From a virus, in IMG/VR virus record IMGVR_UViG_3300000117_000011, positions 1-64,000 of that record: a stretch of DNA of 64,000 bases. The stretch is one strand, 5' to 3'. The notes below the pieces were generated by a model that had not been told where the DNA came from, did not search any database, and saw only the letters and a list, made by a program, of their open reading frames with translations. The position numbers were made by a program, and so were the translations under genes. This document shows positions 22,601 to 30,000 of the stretch, piece after piece (the stretch's first letter is position 1; each line of letters starts with the position of its first letter).

Positions 22601-24059
22601 GCTTGAGATAAATGGGGTTACTCATCAAACTATTGATCTATCAGATATTACAACTTCTGGAAGCTTTTTGACTAACAATAGTGGCCTAATAATTTCAGCA
22701 GCCGCACAGACAAAAGATAACAATGATCTCTCAGACTACCGATATTTTTATAGAACTGGCACTATTCAAATAGATCCAACACATCAAAGGCTTGGCTGGA
22801 ATTATGCTAGAGTATTGCATGAAATAGACGGAAGCACAACTGACACTACTAACTATGTAGAATGGGTAAACAATGACGCAGACGGACCTAATTTTGAATC
22901 AATATCAAATAGTAGCCTATTAAGCTCTATTACAGAGTCTAGCGGGACATTTAGCGAGCCATTATCAGGTATATTTTATTTTCATACACCTGTAGGAACT
23001 TTATCGCAAGAAGTAAATGATGTATACAAATATGTCTATAGTCCTGAAAGTAATGCTATTAACTATAGCACTTCAAACATATCAGTTAATTCAATAGCAG
23101 TTTCAGGTGATGGTGTAAATAATAGTACAGTTAACAGTTCTTCTAGAACTTTGCCAAGCTTAGATACCAGTGTAACAGACGCATTTGATAAAAGCATTAC
23201 CATTGAAGCTGATTTTACATACCAGAGTACAGTAAGTTTGCCAGGCAATTTAATATCTGCAGACCTAAACTACACTGTTAAACATCCTATGGGTGATGCT
23301 AGTTCTGGTCAAATTAATCTCCCGAAGCCTTTAATATATAGAATTAATGATACAGAAACAGCTGTTATTGAAGATTTTTCAGCTGAGACTTATAGACTTC
23401 AAGACGATACGTTTGGATATAGTCAGCAATCTGCTATTGCTTCTGGATCATGGGACTCTTCAGAGAGTTTAGTCGGTAATAACGTTGGTCACTCTGGTGG
23501 TTTGCAAGTATTCAACAATCAGTTGATATATCCCGCTATAAATTTTTCAAACGATTTGTCATCTTTGTTTGTAGGGCCGATTAATAATTCTGACTATTCA
23601 AATGCAAGTGCGACTAGCGAAAGAACTTTTTTAAGAAAGTTTCAAAATACTACAGCTAGCTCATTAAAAGGTTGTAAAATTCAAATAAAAGGACAAGGCT
23701 CTAAAATTTCAAACAAAGCTTTCGATAACTCATTAGGATCTTACGATCTAAATTCAGATGAAATTAAAGTTTTTGTCAAGATACCTGGACAAACAGGCTT
23801 CCTTGATATTGCAATACCATGGACATCAGGACAATATAACGATGGAGATGGCAGTTTATCTGGAGATTTAAGCAGTGTTATTACTAATATAAATACAAGT
23901 GTAACAGAAGATAATGTAACCAGAACAATCCAGGGAACAGAAAATAATATTACTTTTGGTGTAAAAGAAGTTTTATCTAACGAGTTCATAATAATTAATA
24001 TAATTGCAAATGATTCTTGGTCTGGTAATTTAAATAGAATTGAAATAGTTTGGAGCTAA
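19647..24059 (+). CDS. Giant fibre/structural protein 1 with internal duplication, 1470 aa
   Basis: Ser/Thr/Asn-rich, beta-strand-rich, no signal peptide, with marine-phage fibre phrases such as GSINITGSITHTQGVNIG and TENTLLGDVIDRFNEVLGNL near the N terminus. The body has two related halves, encoded at about 20450-21850 and 22570-24055. Paired motifs are GELKLYRNNTLLHTLDL / GTLRLEINGVTHQTIDL, TIVHEVGADERTTTSAQWVN / RVLHEIDGSTTDTTNYVEWV, and DDEDYRLIIGDY / SAETYRLQDDTFGY. Each half ends with an LWSGNL- or SWSGNL-type strand. It probably forms a trimeric fibre, a collar whisker or a virion surface protein. Short spacing to both neighbours suggests one operon. Confidence 0.65.
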   Translation: MPKDFLSSQIKTGQIIGSGSQDRPEVVIVNADATDGVGGINADVLTSKAGDDVFLFVSGTIGGKNASTPNSVSVFGGDVVISGSLFDANGDLITGGGDGFPTGSINITGSITHTQGVNIGSAPDDDYTDGLFTDLTENTLLGDVIDRFNEVLGNLAPKPAPNLSTIAARNGGNPSYSKSGYLSFGALNPQESSGYSSVLKEISSGDPTEDLHFSAVNVNQLYEPVASSQNFHKLGLTDGQQIFVGELNIHVTNDTYTNSIINYSDTAFNDGDKGELKLYRNNTLLHTLDLSTLPAGTSSSLNNNGSGFFSITDSSFGKFSNNEVFNLFSHRNAMWILDPADQVNGLNFVTIVHEVGADERTTTSAQWVNDNNNDPLTVTSSTLVFNTTDTTVSEIKHISGVKYFKGASLDYSADIENFYKFVYDKTPVTFSASENAGSASLSFSSFVIPDIDTATEDHTKTLSITSSSQIGLPNSNRIITSNSEGFGIESNITHPLKSIASVDTISRARGILIDNVNPTSTVTLENFDDEDYRLIIGDYLNQADINTGNEWDETQTLIIGNLGYEDSLLIHNGKLMSTTNSSIVNGANFSSLDNSPASNVDYSTTNIKGTAKFYIRKFKNETENSVRDFSYRISGNSEMLEGTTLSDPTNSINVSFKIPGKTGWMDAAKDFIYNNTSDSDGGKNGTFTSVTNSNPENYFTFGTQELLDDEYMIVRVRSNKLWSGNLESISVDFNDGVANTNIVSLTETDFLNIDNSVDASNVKLSFGTSLVKNQDYEYETTGDVTFSTTPNDGLGDAIQYTKHNDYISTTLDGTFVLSSITNENYFSLTTPSTLAASPNPIEIVTSGATILYELSDPNDLSTKSESLLANSFSSHGMQFEEDKDYYFWRESDNHWYFSETSFPHDPNGTGPYANVTGISGVGVADANSQYVASTLSNGTVRKGVYDGTQIISGSINDNISGQGTNNNNFPDNAWGRGEAHKGTLRLEINGVTHQTIDLSDITTSGSFLTNNSGLIISAAAQTKDNNDLSDYRYFYRTGTIQIDPTHQRLGWNYARVLHEIDGSTTDTTNYVEWVNNDADGPNFESISNSSLLSSITESSGTFSEPLSGIFYFHTPVGTLSQEVNDVYKYVYSPESNAINYSTSNISVNSIAVSGDGVNNSTVNSSSRTLPSLDTSVTDAFDKSITIEADFTYQSTVSLPGNLISADLNYTVKHPMGDASSGQINLPKPLIYRINDTETAVIEDFSAETYRLQDDTFGYSQQSAIASGSWDSSESLVGNNVGHSGGLQVFNNQLIYPAINFSNDLSSLFVGPINNSDYSNASATSERTFLRKFQNTTASSLKGCKIQIKGQGSKISNKAFDNSLGSYDLNSDEIKVFVKIPGQTGFLDIAIPWTSGQYNDGDGSLSGDLSSVITNINTSVTEDNVTRTIQGTENNITFGVKEVLSNEFIIINIIANDSWSGNLNRIEIVWS

Positions 24060-24062
24060 ATA

Positions 24063-26939
24063 ATGAGTTTTTCTAGTGCATCAAAGGAGCAAATATCTTT
24101 AAAAAAGCTTTTAGGTAAAGCTCATACAAAAAATGAATCAGAATTTTATAATGAAAGCAAAAGTTCAGGCGTTTCAGTCAATGCAAATACAGTTTTTGCT
24201 GAAGATATTCCAAGCAGTCCTTCGAGTTTAAGTCAGAATCAAACAACTAATGATATAGTTGAGCATGTTAGATTAGAACTAACCCCACTTACAGAATCGA
24301 TTCAAGATGGAAAGTATCATGCTTTTTCTGCAGCATTACCTGCTACATATGAAGACAATGCTAGCCATTCTAAAGTAGGCAACGGAAGTTTTAATAATTC
24401 TACTAGCATTCATTCAACACAAGGTAAAGTTCAATTTGTTTCTGACTCAGCAGGTTTAGATTACGAAGTTAAAGTTTATAACGGTGGGACAGATTCAGGA
24501 ATAGATTCAGGTTCTAGAATTCCTATCCTTGACAATAGACGTTGGTACTTTGACTATTTTAACGGTGTACTTTTTCAACAAAATCCTAAGTTTAGCTCGA
24601 GTATTCAAAGTGTAACAACCAGTCTTACTTCAGGCAAAAGCTACCAAATTAAAACTAAAGGAAATACAACAGATGCACAGTGGCGATCATTAGGTATTCC
24701 TTTGAGCGTTACACCCGAAGCTGGCGTATCTTTTATTGCAGCTGCCTCTTTACCTGTTGACGTTTCAGGCTTTGGCAACGGTGAAGTTTATCCAGCAGAA
24801 AATCCTGAGCATATCGAAGCATTTCTCTACATTGGTAAGATGGCAAGCGAAAGATTTACTGAAGGCAGTGGAGGCGGTACTTCTGTAATTAGTGATCTAT
24901 CTGATGTAAACTCATCAGGAGTATCACAAGATCAGATATTAAGATGGAATGGCAGTACTTTTATACCAAGCGACGATATTAATACACAGTTGACAAACGA
25001 ACAGGTTCAAGATATTGTTGGTGAAATGGTTTCTGGAAGTGCAAATTCAGGAATCAGTGTGACATACGCTGACAACAATTCTGCAGCTGGGAAACTTAAC
25101 TTTGATGTTGATTTAAGTTCTTTTTCTATAAATGCTCTTTCTGACGTAGACACATCAAGCGCAGCAGACGGAAAAATTCTTAAGTTTGTTAGCGGTTCTT
25201 TAGTCGCTTCTGATGAAACTGATACTAATACACAACGAACAAACGAGGAAATTCAAGATATCGTTGGTGAAATGGTTTCTGGAAGTACAATGACAGGAAT
25301 CAATGTAACATATGCTGATAACAATGCTTCAGCTGGGAAACTTGACTTTGCTGTTGATTTAAGTTCTTTTTCTATAAATGCTCTTACTGATGTTGATACG
25401 GCGAGTATTTCAGAAGGTCAAGTTCTCAAGTTTAATAGCGGTTCTTTAGTTGCTTCTGACGAAACTGATACACAGTTGACAAACGAGCAAGTTCAAGATA
25501 TTGTTGGTGAAATGGTTTCTGGGAGTACAAATTTAGGAATCAGTATAACGTACGCTGATAACAATGCTTCAGCTGGGAAACTTAACTTTACTGTTGATAA
25601 TACGATCGCTCGATTAGCTGATCCAGCCTTTACTGGGATTCCAACAGCACCGACTGCCGACTCTGGGTCTAATGATACGCAAATTGCAACTACAGCTTTT
25701 GTTAACACTGAATTGTCAGAATATGTAATTGCTAGCGCTTTAAGTTTAAATAGCTTAAATGATGTATCTTTTGTAAGTGGATCAGATGCTCAAATATTAG
25801 TTTATAGTCACACCAACGATAGCGACGATACTAATGACAACTGGCAAAATGTAACAATTTCCGGGGATGCAACAATTAGTAATTCCGGCTTTGTAACAAT
25901 AACTACAGGTAGCATTTCAAATTCAAAAATTAACACACCTTATATTGACATCTTATCAGGTGCATCTACAGATAGACTTAATTTAGGTGAAATACTTACT
26001 GTTACAGGATCTTTAAATGAAATCGAAGTTTCAATAACCAACGACGTTTCAGGATCGACTCCGGGTGCAACACTGTCTATTGGACTACCTGATGATGTTA
26101 AAGTTGAAGGTGATCTTACTGTTGGAGGTGATCTATATTTAAGTGGATCAGCAACTACAATTGTTACTACTAATTTAGACGTAACTGACTCTATAATTAG
26201 TTTAAACAACGGTATAATTGGTGATGATCCTAACAATCCTGTTGCAAATCCTGATGCTAATGATATTGGTTTGTTTTTTGATCGAGGTGCATTAAGTCCT
26301 GCGCTATTTTTTTGGGATGAAGCAGACGACGTATTTAAACTAGGAATTAATTCCGGAAGTATTGATTCGACAGCTAATGATTTGCATGACGGAAATTTTG
26401 GATATTCAGTCCTTAAAATTGCAACAGCAAAAAATCAAAGTAACGAAACAGACTTAACATCTAATGATAACACAGCTGCGACGACTGAATGGACGACTTC
26501 TAAGATTGCAAACACTTCAATTAATGATTTATCTAACGTTGTTGGTGCTGCTGTAGGAAAAGTTCTTAAATTTAATTCTGATCTTGAACTGGTTCCTGAA
26601 GACGCTAGTGAATTTACTGCTGATACTTCGTCGTTGTGGGCAGAAGGTGATATTCAAAACCCAAATGACCCTGAAGCAGATCAAGTAAGAGAGCTTTTTC
26701 CTCACGGAATAATCGATGGTACTTTAGACACAGGAATGTTTGCAATTAATTTAAGTGCTGGTAGTATTAACTATTCTGATCCAAACGTAACATTACATAG
26801 TGTTTTAGAAGAGTTAAGCTCTATGAATGCTTATACACCGTCCACAAGATCATCAGCGAATATAGATGATACTTTTTTTGAAATTTATACTGATCCCAAT
26901 GATGATAGTGGAGCTGAATGTATTCGACCAAAAGAGTAA
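24063..26939 (+). CDS. Giant fibre protein 2 with tandem repeats, 958 aa
   Basis: Residues ~305-525 hold three tandem copies of an ~80-residue unit beginning TNEQVQDIVGEMVSGS and running through YADNN-AGKL-F-VDLSSFSINAL. This is a known pattern in T4-like marine phage fibres. Then FTGIPTAPTADSGSNDTQIA, the common phage fibre stretch with TTAFV. Further on, GDLTVGGDLYLSGSATTI and ANDIGLFFDRG match the structural proteins of T4-like cyanophages. The N terminus is probably the virion attachment region. GGAG lies seven bases before the start. Confidence 0.7.
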   Translation: MSFSSASKEQISLKKLLGKAHTKNESEFYNESKSSGVSVNANTVFAEDIPSSPSSLSQNQTTNDIVEHVRLELTPLTESIQDGKYHAFSAALPATYEDNASHSKVGNGSFNNSTSIHSTQGKVQFVSDSAGLDYEVKVYNGGTDSGIDSGSRIPILDNRRWYFDYFNGVLFQQNPKFSSSIQSVTTSLTSGKSYQIKTKGNTTDAQWRSLGIPLSVTPEAGVSFIAAASLPVDVSGFGNGEVYPAENPEHIEAFLYIGKMASERFTEGSGGGTSVISDLSDVNSSGVSQDQILRWNGSTFIPSDDINTQLTNEQVQDIVGEMVSGSANSGISVTYADNNSAAGKLNFDVDLSSFSINALSDVDTSSAADGKILKFVSGSLVASDETDTNTQRTNEEIQDIVGEMVSGSTMTGINVTYADNNASAGKLDFAVDLSSFSINALTDVDTASISEGQVLKFNSGSLVASDETDTQLTNEQVQDIVGEMVSGSTNLGISITYADNNASAGKLNFTVDNTIARLADPAFTGIPTAPTADSGSNDTQIATTAFVNTELSEYVIASALSLNSLNDVSFVSGSDAQILVYSHTNDSDDTNDNWQNVTISGDATISNSGFVTITTGSISNSKINTPYIDILSGASTDRLNLGEILTVTGSLNEIEVSITNDVSGSTPGATLSIGLPDDVKVEGDLTVGGDLYLSGSATTIVTTNLDVTDSIISLNNGIIGDDPNNPVANPDANDIGLFFDRGALSPALFFWDEADDVFKLGINSGSIDSTANDLHDGNFGYSVLKIATAKNQSNETDLTSNDNTAATTEWTTSKIANTSINDLSNVVGAAVGKVLKFNSDLELVPEDASEFTADTSSLWAEGDIQNPNDPEADQVRELFPHGIIDGTLDTGMFAINLSAGSINYSDPNVTLHSVLEELSSMNAYTPSTRSSANIDDTFFEIYTDPNDDSGAECIRPKE
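24985..25600 (+). repeat. Three tandem ~240-bp repeats inside fibre gene 2
   Basis: Units starting at about 24990, 25233 and 25476 share long runs such as CAAGATATTGTTGGTGAAAT and CTTTTTCTATAAATGCTCTT. The DNA identity is higher than needed to keep the protein pattern, so the copies are recent or kept similar by recombination. Confidence 0.7.
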
Positions 26940-27039
26940 ACACAAATAATATATGATAATATTGAAATCAAATTTATAATTTTATCATCTAACAAATAGT
27001 TATATAAGAAAAAGAATATTAAGTTAGGATTGTAATAAT
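26940..27039 (+). other. Leader before giant fibre gene 3
   Basis: AT-rich, no gene. It contains TTATATAAG at 27000-27008, a loose relative of the late octamer, and a weak AGGA before the start at 27040. A similar GTTATATAAT precedes the next giant fibre gene (in 33305-33407), so both may have their own weaker late promoters. Confidence 0.35.
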
Positions 27040-30000
27040 ATGACTACAAGAAATTTAGTTCCAAGAGGAGACTCTGAAGGCAAGCTAGGTATTTCCAATA
27101 AAAGATGGGAAGAAATAAATGCTGTTAATCTAAAGATTGACAATTTATATAATGCAAGCGGCAGTTCTCTATTTGTAAAAGGCCCGGGAATAGGCGATAT
27201 TGCACTTGATGGAAATAACCAGTTAAAGATTTCGTTGGACGCAACATTCCTAACTGGATCATTAGGTTTTAATGCAGATGGTACAAAGCCTTCTTTTACT
27301 AACCCAGTAAAATTTACTGCCGATGCGTCTATTATTGCAGCTATCGAAGCATTAGATGAAGCAGCAGGCCAAGTTTCTACACCAACAGGCATTCAATTTA
27401 GTCAGCTTGCTAACGCAACTGTTATAAGTGCATCAGATAGCTCTCAGGCAGATAATGGTTCAGCACTAGAAAGTGCAAAAGCAACAGATAATGCTCTAGT
27501 AACAGGTAAAGCAGTTGTTGATTGGGTAGAATCTCAAAATTATTCTACTAGCACAGGTGATATTACTAACATCATAACAAATACAGCAGGTGGTTTATCT
27601 GGAGGGAGTGAAAGTGGTGAGATAACATTAAGCATAGCTAATACAGATATAGCCACACAAGCGCCGGGTTTATTTCTTGATGGAAACAGCGCTGAACTAG
27701 TTCAAGGCGCTTTAACAGCTTCTATAGGCTCTGCATCTGAAATTCCTGTTTTGACAATTAACAAACAAGGACAAATAACAGGTACAACTACTGAATCCAT
27801 TACTACTAGCTTTAATATAAGCGACAATCAAAGCGATACTGTAACCAGCGGTATAAATGTAACTGGATCTTTTGACAACGGAAACACAATTACATTTGCA
27901 GGTACTTCAGGAGAAATTAAAACTGTATTGGCTGATAACACATCATCATCTAGCATTACTTATAGTTTAATTGACACTACAGTTACAGCTGGAACTTATG
28001 GTAATGCAAGTACAGTCGCAACATTTACAGTCGATGCAAAAGGTAGACTTACAAATGCAGCTGCGACCTCTATCAGCATTGCAACGAGTCAAACTGATGC
28101 AACAGATCTATACTCAGCTGAAGCTCCTGCTGTGGGTCTTAATTTACTAGTCAAAAGAGATGGAAGTGGCAATTTTCAGGCAAATACAATTACAGCAGAT
28201 CTTGTGGGTGATGTATCAGGATCTGTAACAGGAACAGTGTCGACCATAGCAAATCACACTACAGATGGTCTTCCGGTTGGCTCAAGTAATAAATATTTTA
28301 CAGATGATTTAGCAATAGCCGCATTTTCAGCTGGTTCTTTAACCTCTGGAGCAGGAGTTACTGTTAGTACAGCCAATTCTAGAGGCGTAATATCTATTGG
28401 ACAACCTGTTGCGACAGCTTCTACACCACAATTTGCTGGTTTAACACTTAATGATGAAGGTGCGTTAACATTTAAATCTAATCTAGTTGATACAACAGAC
28501 GATGGTATAGATAATCCAGATACAGCATTTCATGTAACACTTCAAGCACCACAAGATTTAGCTGCTTCTTACGGTTTAGTTCTTCCTCCTAATGACGGTG
28601 ATGATAAAAATGTTTTAGTTACAGATGGCTCCGGAAATCTTTCATGGGACACGGTTGAAGTTGCAGCTGGAAATGCTGTTAATTCTTTTGGAATAATCAC
28701 TGTAAGCGGCTCTTCTAGTCTTACTGCTGATACAGCTCAAGATACGCTTACAATAGTAGCAGGCGATGCGATTAATATTACTACGTCAGAAACAGGAAAC
28801 AACGATACATTAACATTTGCAGTTTCTGACGTCTCTGACGACCACCTCAGAGAAATTGCTACCGGCTATACAGGAATAGCTAATGATAAAATAGCAAATA
28901 TAACAGCTGCAGATAAAGTTGCAGTTTCAGCACTAAACATTTCAGCACAATCTGCAGTGTCTAATGGTCTTGCTGATGGTGATCAAATTATTATAAGAGA
29001 CGTATCAGCTGGGTCAGGCGGCGCTAACTCTAAAGCGACAATGACACAACTTGCTACTTATATTAGAGGAAAAGATTCAGGAATAACAACACTTGCTGGT
29101 CTTACATCTGCAGGTGCAGTTGATAGTACACTAAATCTTGAAGGCAGTGTATTAATCGATCAAGCACTAACAGTTGCTGGTAATTTAACAGTTAACGGAA
29201 CTACTACAACAGTTAACTCAACAACACTCCAAGTTGATGATAAAAATATTGAACTTGGCGTAATCCCTAGTGCGCAAACAGGACAAACAGCTACACTCGA
29301 ACAAGATAGCGTTAACGTTTCAGTTGCGTCTACTGCTAACTATCGTGTAGGTGCAAGCTTAACAGTTACCAGCGGTGCAGGTGCTTTTGCATCAGGCGCA
29401 ATAATTGATAGTATTGTTAGCGATACACAGTTTACTACTAACTTTGGACATCAAACTGCAGGCGCTGTCACATTTACAGCAGGCGGTGAATCAAATGGAA
29501 CTGCAAATGGCGGTGGTATTACATTAAAAGCTGGGAATGATACTGATAAGACATTTAATTGGAATAGTAACTCAGAGTCATGGACTTCTTCTGAACACCT
29601 GAAATTATCAGCTGGTAAAGCACTTAAAGCTGTAGATACTGGTAATAGTAATCAAACTGTTTCTATTCTTGATTTAACAACACTTGGCTCTACTGTTACA
29701 AGTTCTAGTTTAACATCAGTTGGAACAATTACTTCCGGTGTATGGCAGAGTAATACCAAAATAGCTTCAGCTTATCTAGATGATGATACTGCACATTTAA
29801 CTACTACTCAAACTTTTACTGGTGCAAAAACATTTGATGCAGCACTTACAGTAGGTGCTGATGCTAATAGTCATGATGTTAAATTCTTTGGTGATTCAGC
29901 TGGTGCTTACTTAGAATGGGATGCAGATACAGATAAACTTGAGTTAAGAGGTAAACCATCAATACTTAATGAAAGCAGCGTTCGAACTGGTAACCCAAGC

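Noticed and set aside
24985-25600. CRISPR-like array
   Set aside because: The repeats are ~240 bp, in frame and coding, without short spacers. No CRISPR structure was seen anywhere in the window.
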